Origin: Amycolatopsis circi
Lineage (GTDB): Bacteria; Actinomycetota; Actinomycetes; Mycobacteriales; Pseudonocardiaceae
DNA: 45,804 nt
Assembly: GCF_003385235.1 (NCBI RefSeq)
Contig: NZ_PQIA01000076.1
Coordinates: 1-45,804, forward strand
Direction of reading: 5' to 3'
This document shows positions 1-8,021 of the stretch, piece after piece. The notes under the pieces were generated by a model. That model did no database searches, was not told the DNA's origin, and was given only the letters and a program-made list of their open reading frames with translations. A program made the translations under genes and the position numbers. Numbering within the stretch: position 1 is the first letter of the stretch; each line of letters opens with the position of its first letter.

Positions 1-86
1 TGGTGTCTTTCGAGAAGAAGATGGGTTACGTGGGTTCGGTAATGCTAGTGAGAGACGAGCTGTGTGGGGGCGGGGGGCGGAGGGCT

Positions 87-128
87 CGTGAGTGTTCATC
101 ACGGTTCTAACCGTGATCAACACTCACG
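87..128. repeat. Family A intergenic palindrome, copy 1
   Basis: Two 20-nt arms (CGTGAGTGTTCATCACGGTT and its complement) face each other across a 2-nt centre, with one mismatch. The right arm contains the TGA stop (124-126) of the minus-strand PucR gene, so the hairpin forms exactly at the end of that message. No T-run follows. It shares the CGTGAGTG outer arm and the GGTT-NN-AACC tip with three other copies here. Terminator or RNA-end stabiliser is the likeliest role (inference). Confidence 0.85.
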
Positions 129-1779
129 ACGTCTCGTCGGCCCTTTCCACCCGCGGCAGCAAGTGCAGCTGCACCATCGCCGCGAACCGGTCCCCCGGGT
201 CGTCCAGATCGATCCCGCCGACCTCCGCCAGCCGACGCAACCGGTACCGGAACGTGCTCGGATGCACGTACGCCGCAGCCGACGCCGCGCTGATGTCCCC
301 GAACGAATCGAGCCAGCACCGCAACGTGTGCACCAGCTGGGACTGATGTTTGGTGTCGTACTCCAGCAGCCGCGCGATCGGCCCGGTCGCGACGTCGCCA
401 CGCGCCACGGACAGGTCGGCCAATTCCAACATCAACGCTTCGATGTGCGCGTCCTCGGCGGTGATCACCCGCTTCGAGCCGCCGTTGGCGAGCAACACCC
501 GCAGGGCGCGGTCGGCCCCGTCGCGGGACGCGCGCAATCCGGATCCGTCGAGGGCCAGCGGACCGATGCCGATCGCCGCGGCGACCCGACGGCCGGTGCG
601 TTCCAGGAAGGTCGACGCGACGCGCACCGAGCGTTCGCGGCAATCGCCGTGGTTCCCGGGCATCGGGACGATGCCGTACGCGACGTCGCCGACCAACGCC
701 ACCGCCGATCGGGGCTGGACGGCGCTGAGGTGCATGGCGAACGCGTCGGCGACCCGTTGGCGTTCCGTGACCAGCCGGAGGTCGTCATCGGGTGCCTCGA
801 TCAGTCCCATGGCGAGGACGATCGTGGGCTGCCCCAGCAACCCGAGGCGCGCGATGGCCTCCTGCGCGCCGGAGCCGCCTTCGAGCGCGGTGCTGACCAG
901 ATCGGCGCGCAGCCGGCGTTCGACGTCGGCACCTGCACGCAACCGAAGCATATGCAGCGCAACGATTTTCGACGCATCGATCAAGGCCGCCGTACGTTCT
1001 TTGCTTAGCTCTTTGTCGACAGCGGCCCAAATCGACCCGAGGACCTCGTCTCCGGCCCGGACGGCAAGCGCGGCGCGGGGCATGACGATCTTCTTGTCGT
1101 AGCCGTCTCCCGGATACACATAAACCGGGCCCTGATCGCGGTAGAGCCGCTCGAAAACGCCGTCCTTCTCCAGCTCGCGAGTGAACCGCTCCGGCACCTG
1201 GCGGCCGAGAATCGTCTCGACGCGCGAGGGGTCGGCTTCGTCTTGGCGGCCGGAGAACGCGAGGACGCGCGAGTTGCGGTCCTCGATGGTGACCGGTGCG
1301 TCGAGCAGCGCCGCGATGGCGTTGGCGAGGGCGAAAAGATCACCGGACGGCATCCCGCCGAGCGTCTGCGGGGAAACGTCGCCGACGTCGCCCTCCGCCA
1401 GCAGCGTGCGGAGCATGGCGGCCAACTGCGCCCACGACGCGCCGCTGGCGAGCCCGAGCAGCGCGACCCCGGAGGAATTGGCCGCCCGCACGAGTTCTGT
1501 CGAGGCAGCTACCGGCGCTCGGACGACCAGCGCGGTCGCCCCGCGCGCGGCGACAGTGTGCAGGAGTCGCACGATCTCGCCGGATTCGCGCACCCCGACG
1601 CCGAGGACCACCGCCTGAGCCGGGAACTCCGCGTCGTCGTGCGGGTCGTGAATCACCACCCCGCCGAGCTGCCGTCGCGTGTCGCGACCGACGGCGACCG
1701 GTTCGAGGAGCACGTCCCCGAGCGCTTCGAGGACGCGTCCCAGACTCGTGTGCGGTTTGCTCGGCACCGGTGTCAGCAC
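124..1779 (-). CDS. PucR-family transcriptional regulator
   Basis: A 551-aa regulator with a C-terminal PucR-type helix-turn-helix at about residues 490-545 (AAAYVHPSTFRYRLRRL), preceded by the mixed alpha/beta GGDEF-like central domain usual in this family. The N-terminal third has no motif I can name. It starts at GTG, 6 nt after a TACCTT -10-like hexamer, so a leaderless or near-leaderless message is possible; a Shine-Dalgarno sequence is weak. It lies 77 bp downstream of the four-gene amino acid operon on the same strand and is its probable regulator. The family usually controls purine, amino acid or aromatic catabolism. The effector is unknown. The stop codon lies inside a long palindrome. 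Confidence 0.9.
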   Translation of the reverse strand: MLTPVPSKPHTSLGRVLEALGDVLLEPVAVGRDTRRQLGGVVIHDPHDDAEFPAQAVVLGVGVRESGEIVRLLHTVAARGATALVVRAPVAASTELVRAANSSGVALLGLASGASWAQLAAMLRTLLAEGDVGDVSPQTLGGMPSGDLFALANAIAALLDAPVTIEDRNSRVLAFSGRQDEADPSRVETILGRQVPERFTRELEKDGVFERLYRDQGPVYVYPGDGYDKKIVMPRAALAVRAGDEVLGSIWAAVDKELSKERTAALIDASKIVALHMLRLRAGADVERRLRADLVSTALEGGSGAQEAIARLGLLGQPTIVLAMGLIEAPDDDLRLVTERQRVADAFAMHLSAVQPRSAVALVGDVAYGIVPMPGNHGDCRERSVRVASTFLERTGRRVAAAIGIGPLALDGSGLRASRDGADRALRVLLANGGSKRVITAEDAHIEALMLELADLSVARGDVATGPIARLLEYDTKHQSQLVHTLRCWLDSFGDISAASAAAYVHPSTFRYRLRRLAEVGGIDLDDPGDRFAAMVQLHLLPRVERADETS

Positions 1780-1787
1780 CCCCCGAA

Positions 1788-1838
1788 GGTAGATCCGGCC
1801 TCGTGCGGACCGGCTGGTCCGATCCGACCAAATCTACC
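1788..1838. promoter_or_regulatory. Nested inverted repeats upstream of the PucR gene
   Basis: In the 77-bp gap between the racemase stop and the PucR start, GGTAGAT (1788-1794) faces ATCTACC (1832-1838). Between them lies GGACC-GGCT-GGTCC (1807-1820). The inner dyad would cover the -35 region of the PucR promoter whose -10 candidate is TACCTT (1786-1791 on the complement). It could be an autoregulatory operator, or the hairpin ending the upstream operon. The evidence is symmetry only. Confidence 0.35.
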
Positions 1839-1856
1839 TCCGGAATTCGTAGCGGG

Positions 1857-2963
1857 CTACGAACCGATCCACACCTTTGCCGTCGTCACCTCGTCCAGCA
1901 GCTCCGGAATCGGTGCTACGCCGAGGCCCGGTCCGGTCGGCACCGGCAGGTGGCCGTCGGACAGCACGAACGGCTCGGTGATGTCGGTCCGGTAGAACCG
2001 GTCCGACGCCGAGGTGTCGCCGGGCAGGGTGAAGTTCGGCAGCGAGGCCAGCGCGACGTTCGCCGCCCGGCCGAGACCGGTCTCGATCATCCCGCCGCAC
2101 CACACCGGGATCCCGTGCGCCGCGCACACGTCGTGCACCCGCCGCGCTTCCAGGTAACCGCCGACGCGGCCCGGTTTGATGTTCACGATCTGGACCGCGC
2201 CCAGTTTGATCGCGTCCGCCGCCGAGCGCGCGGACACGATGGACTCGTCGAGGCAGATCGGCGTCTGGATCCGGCGCGCCAGTTCGGCGTGGCCGAGCAC
2301 GTCCTCCTCTTCGAGCGGCTGCTCGATCAGCAGCAGGCCGAACGGGTCGAGCCGGGCCAGCTGCGGCGCGTCGCCGAGGGTGTAGGCGGTGTTCGCGTCG
2401 ACCTGCAGCAGCACTTCGTCACCGAAGCGTTCGCGGACCGCGCGCACCGGTTCGACGTCCCAGCCGGGTTCGATCTTCAGCTTGATCCGGACGTAGCCCT
2501 CGTCGAGATATCCGCCCACGACGTCGAGCAGCTGCGGAATCGTGTCCATGATCCCGACCGAAACGCCGCACGGCACGGAATCGCGCACCGACCCGAGTTC
2601 GGCGGCGAAAGACCGCTCATGCGCGCGGAGTTCGGCGTCGAGCACGGCCATCTCCAGCGCGCCCTTGGCCATCCGGTGGCCCTTGAACTTCGCCAGCAGC
2701 GGCGTCACCTTCGCCGCGGTGAGGTCTTCCGCGGCCAGCAGCGCCGGGATCAAGTGGTGCTGCAGCACGTGTTCCGCGCCGTCGTTGTACTCCGACGAGT
2801 ACACCGGCCCGGCCATCGTCACGCATTCGCCCCAGCCTTCGCCGGTCGGCGTGACCGCGCGCAGCAGCAAGAGTTCGCGGACGGACTGGGTGCCGAACGA
2901 AGTCCGGAACGGGGCGACGAGCGGCATCTGCACCCGGCGCAGTTCCACACCGCTGAGTTTCAC
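1857..2963 (-). CDS. menC: N-acylamino acid / N-succinylamino acid racemase (o-succinylbenzoate synthase type)
   Basis: A 368-aa enolase-superfamily enzyme. The catalytic lysines are visible: K161/K163 in the K-x-K motif and K263 in NIKPGR. Metal ligands are D189, E214 and D239, the numbering known for the Amycolatopsis enzyme, to which it looks nearly identical from memory. That enzyme racemises N-acyl and N-succinyl amino acids and also has o-succinylbenzoate synthase activity. The GTG start overlaps the acyltransferase stop as GTGA and has a very strong AAGGAGGA ribosome site inside the upstream gene, so a longer upstream start is rejected. Context (acyltransferase, M20 hydrolase, D-aminoacylase) favours an amino acid role over menaquinone synthesis, since no men genes are near. 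Confidence 0.95.
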   Translation of the reverse strand: MKLSGVELRRVQMPLVAPFRTSFGTQSVRELLLLRAVTPTGEGWGECVTMAGPVYSSEYNDGAEHVLQHHLIPALLAAEDLTAAKVTPLLAKFKGHRMAKGALEMAVLDAELRAHERSFAAELGSVRDSVPCGVSVGIMDTIPQLLDVVGGYLDEGYVRIKLKIEPGWDVEPVRAVRERFGDEVLLQVDANTAYTLGDAPQLARLDPFGLLLIEQPLEEEDVLGHAELARRIQTPICLDESIVSARSAADAIKLGAVQIVNIKPGRVGGYLEARRVHDVCAAHGIPVWCGGMIETGLGRAANVALASLPNFTLPGDTSASDRFYRTDITEPFVLSDGHLPVPTGPGLGVAPIPELLDEVTTAKVWIGS

Positions 2964-3853
2964 TGCTCCTCCTTGGAGATCACGTAGTAGCCGGCTCGGT
3001 CGAAACCGGTCACCCGGCCGCCGGCGCCCATCAGCCCGCCGAGCGATTCGCGCAGCGCGGCCCGCCACGCGTCCGCCTTGCCGGGATCGGTGGTACGCAA
3101 GCCTTCGATGTCGGACGGGACCGCGACGAGCACCACCGGCGCGTCCGCCGAACCGGTGGCCGGACCGCCGTCCGCGGCCACTTCGAGGGCCACCGCCGCG
3201 CCCTGGTCAAGCAACGTCTTCGCGTCGGTGCGGACCGGTTCGCCGAACGCGGCGGTCCGCACTGACGGACTGGCCAGATCCCAGGACACCATCAGCCGGT
3301 CGGTGTCGCCCGAACCGTTGATGCCGTCCGCCATCGGCCCGTAGAAATCCCGCAGATACCGCACCGGGAGCGCGCCGAGTTTGCCGAGGTTGAAATAGCC
3401 GTTGCGGCGCACCAGCGGGTCGAACGTCCATTTGATTGTCGAGACGTCCTGCGCCAGCGCCCAGCCGCGCTGATGCAATTTCAGCGCGTATCCGATTCCG
3501 CGACCCGCGCCAGCTTTTGAAACTCCGGCGATGTGACTGTGCAGACTGCCCTTTCCGGGGTTTCCGAAAAAGCCGACACACGCGCCGAGCATTTCTCCGT
3601 CTGCAAACGCACCTGCCACGTAATTCCCCGCCGACGACAGCGCGCGCAGCAGTTCCGTAGTCACCGGACGGGTACCCGGCGCGGACCGCCAGATCGTCTC
3701 GAACAGCACTCCGACCGCGGTCATTTCCGCGATCTCGGTGATTTCGCGGACTTCGACCCCCGAGGCGGCAGCCGCCGCTTGAGCGGCCGCGACCGCCTCG
3801 TCGCACGCTCCCGCCGCGACGGGTCTTTCCGTGTTCATCGCAAGATTCGTCAC
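2960..3853 (-). CDS. GNAT-family acyltransferase, probable D-amino acid N-succinyltransferase
   Basis: A 297-aa protein of the two-part GNAT type (COG3375-like). The acetyltransferase core spans roughly residues 30-180, with the acyl-CoA loop GAGRGIGYALK. The tract WTFDPLVRRNGYFNLGKLGA is typical of this subfamily. GTG at 3853 is preferred because AAAGGA lies 8 nt upstream. An in-frame GTG at 3889 would overlap the M20 stop by 4 nt but has no visible ribosome site. The gene overlaps the racemase by 4 nt. In the Geobacillus pathway a related acyltransferase succinylates D-amino acids for the racemase; the same role here is inferred from operon context, and the acyl donor is not proven. Confidence 0.85.
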   Translation of the reverse strand: MTNLAMNTERPVAAGACDEAVAAAQAAAAASGVEVREITEIAEMTAVGVLFETIWRSAPGTRPVTTELLRALSSAGNYVAGAFADGEMLGACVGFFGNPGKGSLHSHIAGVSKAGAGRGIGYALKLHQRGWALAQDVSTIKWTFDPLVRRNGYFNLGKLGALPVRYLRDFYGPMADGINGSGDTDRLMVSWDLASPSVRTAAFGEPVRTDAKTLLDQGAAVALEVAADGGPATGSADAPVVLVAVPSDIEGLRTTDPGKADAWRAALRESLGGLMGAGGRVTGFDRAGYYVISKEEQ

Positions 3854-3885
3854 GGGATGATCCTTTCCCGGCTTCCCCACCGACG

Positions 3886-5043
3886 TCACCGTCGTGCTCG
3901 ACCAGAATCGCCGGCCGGATTCGTCGGAACCGACGGACTCCCCTTCGTCAGCACGTTCTCCACCAGCGCGGCCAGCAACGCGGTCCGCTTCGGCAATTCC
4001 TCGACCAGGACATGTTCATGATCCGCGTGCGCGCCGCCGCCGACCGCGCCGAGGCCGTCGAGAGTCGGCACACCGAGACCTGCGGTGTAATTGCCGTCCG
4101 AAGCACCGCCGACGGCCGCCTCGGTCATTTCCGGCAATCCCAGTTCTGCGGCCAGTTCCTTTGCCAGCCCGTACAACGCGGCCGAAGAAACGGCGTCCAG
4201 CGGCGGACGGTTGATCCCGCCGGTGACTCGCACCTGCGCTTCGTCGAGGACCGATTGCAACGCGCGGACTTCTCGGTCGATGCGGAGCTGTTCTTCCTCG
4301 TCCCACACGCGCACGTCGACCTCAACCGCAGCTGCGGCGGGCACGGTATTCACTGTGGTGCCAGCCGAAAGCACTGTCGGCACAACGCTGGTCCCACGCT
4401 CCGGACTGGCAAGCGCGGCGACCGCGAGCACCTGATGCGCGATCTCGATCCCTGCGTTGATGCCCTTCTCCGGTTCGAGACCAGCGTGCGAGGCGCGTCC
4501 CGTCACCTCGATCCGGTAGTGGGAAACGCCTTTGCGCCGGGTCTTGATCGCACCGCCGTCCGCCGAGGCTTCCAGCACGAACGCCGCCGCGCAGCCCTGT
4601 GCCTCTTCCTCGATCAGCCCACGCGACGACGGCGAGCCCAGCTCCTCGTCGCCAGTGACCAAAATGGACAGCCCATTGCGGTCTGCCAGCGAAGCCGCGA
4701 CGTGCAATGCCATCACGACACCAGTCTTCATGTCGAAACAGCCCGGACCGCGCAAAACCCCGTCCTGCACGGAAAACGGATGTGTCTCCAGCGAACCCAT
4801 CGGCCAGACCGTGTCGTGGTGCCCGAGCAGCAGCACGCGCGCCGGACCGGCACCGAACCGCCACCGCAGATGCGTCCGTCCATCCAGGACAATCCGCTCC
4901 GGCTCCACGCCCAGCAACGCCTTGCCGACTTCAGTCACCACGTCGGCGCTGTGCGCGACCGCATCCAGGTCGGACGACGGGGATTCGCAGCACACCAACG
5001 TTTCGATGTCGGCGAGCAGGGCGTCCACCTTGAACTCGGTCAT
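3886..5043 (-). CDS. M20-family metallopeptidase (carboxypeptidase G2-like), probable N-acyl/N-succinyl-L-amino acid hydrolase
   Basis: A 385-aa dizinc M20 hydrolase. H75-x-D77 (GHHDTVWP) and the bridging D104 (GCFDMKTG) are clear; E133/E134 (GDEELGS) supply the catalytic and metal-binding glutamates; E157 and the late HADHEH motif complete the site. The dimerisation insert follows GRASHAG at about residue 190. There is no signal peptide, so it is cytoplasmic. It overlaps the upstream amidohydrolase stop by 4 nt (ATGA), and the acyltransferase follows after 32 nt. In this operon it most plausibly releases free L-amino acids from the N-succinyl-L products of the racemase. The family also includes folate-glutamate and dipeptide hydrolases, so substrate is inference. 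Confidence 0.9.
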   Translation of the reverse strand: MTEFKVDALLADIETLVCCESPSSDLDAVAHSADVVTEVGKALLGVEPERIVLDGRTHLRWRFGAGPARVLLLGHHDTVWPMGSLETHPFSVQDGVLRGPGCFDMKTGVVMALHVAASLADRNGLSILVTGDEELGSPSSRGLIEEEAQGCAAAFVLEASADGGAIKTRRKGVSHYRIEVTGRASHAGLEPEKGINAGIEIAHQVLAVAALASPERGTSVVPTVLSAGTTVNTVPAAAAVEVDVRVWDEEEQLRIDREVRALQSVLDEAQVRVTGGINRPPLDAVSSAALYGLAKELAAELGLPEMTEAAVGGASDGNYTAGLGVPTLDGLGAVGGGAHADHEHVLVEELPKRTALLAALVENVLTKGSPSVPTNPAGDSGRARR

Positions 5044-6515
5044 CGCGGTTCTCCTCGCAGCGGCTGGCCGGGGAACGCGTCGGTGAGCAGCTGCCCGTCG
5101 CGCACCACCGGAGTGCCCGCGACGAACAGGTGCCGGACGCCGACCGCGGGCCGGGTAGCGTCGAAATACGTTGCGGTGTCAGTGATCGTGGCCGGATCGA
5201 GGACGACGATGTCCGCGTCCGCGCCGACGTTCAACCGGCCCTTGGTCCGCGCACCGGGTGCGACCTCGTCGAGCACCCGCGCCGGGAGGTAAGAACAACG
5301 CCGGAACGCCTCCAGCCAGGTCCAGACACCGGCCTCGCGCACCATCAGCCGCAGCGACTTGGAGAACGTCCCCGCAGTACGCGGATGCGTCGCGCCGCCC
5401 GGCGGCAGCGGCCACTCGGTGGATTCGTTGGCCCCGTTTTGCCAGTACACCGGCATCGCGTCGCTCGCGACGATCGAGTCCGGGAAGGCGAGCGCCTGGT
5501 GCAGCAGAGCGCGGTCGACCGGGTCCTCCTCGTCGAAGAACTCCAGAATGCACGGCGCACCCGGCGTCTCGGCGCGGACCTGCAACAACCGTCCCTCGTC
5601 CGCGATCCGCTCGCCGGTCTCCAGCAGGATCACCCGCGACGGGTTGAGGCCCTTCATCTTCAGCCGCTCCGGCGAGATGAAAGCCGCGCCGACCGCGGTG
5701 CTGCCCGCGCCGTACGGATAGGCCTCGACCGTCACCCGCGACCCGGCGGCACGACTCGAGTCCAGCGCGCCGAGCACGCGGTCGGTGTGCCGGATGGAGG
5801 TGCTGTTGACGTGACAGTGGTGCATCGCCGCGCCGGTCTCGGCCGCGACGATCGCGATCTCCTCGGACCCGTCGACCGGCGTGCCCGGATCGACCTCGAC
5901 CAGCTCGCGGACGTGCGTGTAGGTCGGCGCCTCAGCCTGTTTGGCCAGCTTCGCCAACGCCAGGAACTCGGCCGGATCGCTGGCCGGCGCGTACCCGAGC
6001 AGCACGCCGACGCCGAGCGCGCCCGCCGCCAGCTCACCCTCCACAAGGGACAGCCAAGCGGCCAGTTCGGTCTTCGACGAGGACCGCTGCCAGGCCGGAT
6101 TGCCGAGCACGGAAAGCCCGGTGTTGATGTTCGCGTCCGGCTCGATGCCGGCGAGCACCTTCGCCCGCGCGGAACCCCACGAGGCCGAGAAGCCGTAGTG
6201 CAGCGGACGCCCCGCCGCGGCGGCCTCGGCGTAGGCCCGTTCGACCGGCATCAGCCCGGCCTCCAGGTCGAGCGCCGTCGTGACGCCGTCCATCGCCTGC
6301 AGCCGCTGTCCCGCGATCGTGTGCACGTGGCTGTGCAGATCGATGAACCCCGGCCCGACGACGTACCCGGCGACGTCGATCTCCACCTGGTCGTCCGCAC
6401 TCGGCAGTCCCGGTCCGACCGCGATCACCTCGCCGTCGGATACCAGCACGTCAGCTGTGCCGTCGAAGCCCGTAGCCGGGTCGATGACGCGACCGCCACG
6501 CAGCAGTGTCCGCAT
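5040..6515 (-). CDS. Amidohydrolase-superfamily protein, D-aminoacylase (N-acyl-D-amino acid deacylase)-like
   Basis: A 491-aa metal-dependent amidohydrolase and the first gene of the operon. It has the N-terminal beta-sandwich (GGRVIDPATGFDG), the metal motif H61-x-H63 in GFIDLHSHVH, further candidate ligands E85 (DLEAG), H201 (YTHVRE), H233/H235 (HHCHVNS) and D352 (SDAMPV), and the C-terminal sandwich GRLNVGADADIVVLD. This layout fits the D-aminoacylase/dihydroorotase-like group. It might let the cell use N-acyl-D-amino acids directly or clean up unracemised acyl-D intermediates; both are inferences. The ATG has GAGGAGG 7-13 nt upstream. A large inverted repeat lies about 55-105 nt upstream. 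Confidence 0.88.
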   Translation of the reverse strand: MRTLLRGGRVIDPATGFDGTADVLVSDGEVIAVGPGLPSADDQVEIDVAGYVVGPGFIDLHSHVHTIAGQRLQAMDGVTTALDLEAGLMPVERAYAEAAAAGRPLHYGFSASWGSARAKVLAGIEPDANINTGLSVLGNPAWQRSSSKTELAAWLSLVEGELAAGALGVGVLLGYAPASDPAEFLALAKLAKQAEAPTYTHVRELVEVDPGTPVDGSEEIAIVAAETGAAMHHCHVNSTSIRHTDRVLGALDSSRAAGSRVTVEAYPYGAGSTAVGAAFISPERLKMKGLNPSRVILLETGERIADEGRLLQVRAETPGAPCILEFFDEEDPVDRALLHQALAFPDSIVASDAMPVYWQNGANESTEWPLPPGGATHPRTAGTFSKSLRLMVREAGVWTWLEAFRRCSYLPARVLDEVAPGARTKGRLNVGADADIVVLDPATITDTATYFDATRPAVGVRHLFVAGTPVVRDGQLLTDAFPGQPLRGEPR

Positions 6516-6568
6516 GCTTGCCTCCTCGCCTCGCTGCTGGCGACCCTAGGAGGTTTCCCGGGCAGTAC

Positions 6569-6620
6569 GTTCGTGCGCGCGGACGAATCCGGGGCGGCAG
6601 ATCTATCCGCGCGCACAAAC
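6569..6620. promoter_or_regulatory. Long inverted repeat in the divergent promoter region, candidate PucR operator
   Basis: GTTCGTGCGCGCGGA (6569-6583) faces TCCGCGCGCACAAAC (6606-6620): 15-nt arms, one mismatch, 22-nt spacer. A third copy of the core GTGCGCGCGG lies at 6640-6649 in the orientation of the left arm, just before the VOC gene. Spaced dyads in a shared promoter region are typical of dimeric regulators. The linked PucR protein is the obvious candidate binder (inference). Confidence 0.5.
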
Positions 6621-6666
6621 CGGAATTCGCTGGGCTGGGGTGCGCGCGGGCCCTAAGCTCGCGCGC

Positions 6667-7062
6667 ATGGCCTGCCGGATCACCGAACTCGTCCTCGACT
6701 GCGCCGACCCGCAACGGATGGGCGATTTCTGGTGCGAAGTGCTCGGCTATGTCGAACTCGGCTGGGACGGGGAAGACCTGGAGATCGGCCCTCCCGAGGC
6801 CGGTTTCGGCGGCCCGCAGCCGACGTTGATCCTCAGCCGCAGCAGCGACCCGAAACCGGCGAAACTGCCGCTGCACCTGGACGTGAACCCGACGGACCGG
6901 GACCAGGACGCGGAACTGGAACGCCTGCTCGCGGCCGGGGCGCGACCCGCGGACGTGGGCCAGACCGGCGAGGAGTCGTGGCACGTGCTCGCCGACCCGG
7001 AGGGGAACGTATTTTGCCTGCTCCGCCGCCGGGTCGCCCCGGTTACTGTCGACGGTCCGTGA
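6667..7062 (+). CDS. VOC-family (glyoxalase-like) protein
   Basis: A 131-aa single-domain protein of the vicinal oxygen chelate fold. The opening ITELVLDCADPQRMGDFWCE, the central LPLHLDVN and the closing WHVLADPEGNVFCLL are the usual landmarks of the glyoxalase-like-domain proteins annotated as VOC family in actinomycetes. The substrate cannot be read from sequence. ATG at 6667 is preferred over an in-frame ATG at 6640, because it begins directly at the domain and a TAAGCT -10-like hexamer (6654-6659) lies 7 nt before it, allowing a leaderless message. It is divergent from the amino acid operon. Its TGA stop lies inside a palindrome. Confidence 0.8.
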   Translation: MACRITELVLDCADPQRMGDFWCEVLGYVELGWDGEDLEIGPPEAGFGGPQPTLILSRSSDPKPAKLPLHLDVNPTDRDQDAELERLLAAGARPADVGQTGEESWHVLADPEGNVFCLLRRRVAPVTVDGP

Positions 7063-7109
7063 GGGGAACCCTGAGGGACTCTGATTCCCCTAGGGTTCCC
7101 CTCACGGAC
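7055..7109. repeat. Family B intergenic palindrome, copy 1
   Basis: The arms of about 27 nt begin GTCCGTGAGGGGAACCCT and end with its exact complement plus GGACTTT; three mismatches lie near the centre. The stop codon of the VOC gene (7060-7062) is part of the left arm. It sits between the convergent 3' ends of the VOC and metallo-hydrolase genes, and a TTT follows on the plus strand, so it probably ends transcription. A perfect relative lies at 10620-10674. Confidence 0.85.
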
Positions 7110-7118
7110 TTTGGCCAG

Positions 7119-8021
7119 CTACGCGAGCCACTCCCGATACCGGAACTGCCCGGTCCGGAGCAGGTCGTCGGCGAACTCGAAGACGTACCCGGCCTGACCA
7201 CGCCGCACCCGACCGGCGGACGGCGCGGGGAAATGCGTCGGGAGCAGCACGGATCCACTCGCGGCCGCTTCCTCAAGCAGGCGACTGCGCACCTCCGCTG
7301 CGGCCCCCGGCTCAACGCAGTACCGAGTGCTCAGCTCCGGATGCCGCACCTGCACCCCGTGATGCATCGTGTCCCCGGCGAGCAGGACGGTCCCCGCACT
7401 GCCACGAACCCGCACGCACACGTTCCCAGGCGTATGCCCAGCAGCGGGAACAAGCTGAGCATGCTTGCCCAGCACCGCGTCCGGAGCCACAAAGCTCAGC
7501 TGTCCGGCCTCCTCGATCGGCCGGACACTGTCGGCCAGGTAATCACCGGTCCGGCGCATGGCCGCCCCGCCAGCCGCACTCGACCAGTACCGCAACTCCT
7601 CTTCGACCACGAAGTGCGGCGCGTCCGGAAAAACCAGCTCCCGCTGCGCAGTCGCGGCCCTGACGTGATCGGTGTGCAAGTGGGTGAACACCACCGCATC
7701 GACCTCCGAAGGCCGCAGCCCGGTCGCGAGGAACTGCTGCATCCACCGATCCGGCAACTGGTCGAACTCCGCGCGCTGACGGTCCTTTCCGGCCCCGACA
7801 CACGCGTCGACCACCAGCACCTCGTCCGCCGAGCAGACGAGGAACGACTGGATGACGAAGACCAGCTTTCCCGCCGCCCGGTCGAACCACTGCTCCTGCG
7901 CGTACCAGTCGCCGAGGTCCGGTTCGAGTCCCGGGAAGAACTCCCCGGGCTCGATCAGCAGCCGGTCGTCCTCGACCAGGGGAACGACCGCGACGTCACC
8001 GAGATCGAACCAGTGCGCCAT
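7119..8021 (-). CDS. MBL-fold metallo-hydrolase (lactonase-like)
   Basis: A 300-aa metallo-beta-lactamase-fold hydrolase. The dizinc motif H114-x-H116-x-D118-H119 (THLHTDHV), H196 (PAAGHTPGN) and D217 (LLAGDTMHH) are intact; a final metal-binding His is likely in PTHFP near the C-terminus. Its layout is like AHL-lactonase/aryl-hydrolase relatives, and no signal peptide is seen. The ATG lies inside the end of the upstream MFS gene (26-bp overlap) behind a strong AGGAGGG site, so it is the last gene of an esterase-transporter-hydrolase operon. A role in opening a lactone or ester derived from the imported compound is plausible but not shown. Confidence 0.88.
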   Translation of the reverse strand: MAHWFDLGDVAVVPLVEDDRLLIEPGEFFPGLEPDLGDWYAQEQWFDRAAGKLVFVIQSFLVCSADEVLVVDACVGAGKDRQRAEFDQLPDRWMQQFLATGLRPSEVDAVVFTHLHTDHVRAATAQRELVFPDAPHFVVEEELRYWSSAAGGAAMRRTGDYLADSVRPIEEAGQLSFVAPDAVLGKHAQLVPAAGHTPGNVCVRVRGSAGTVLLAGDTMHHGVQVRHPELSTRYCVEPGAAAEVRSRLLEEAAASGSVLLPTHFPAPSAGRVRRGQAGYVFEFADDLLRTGQFRYREWLA

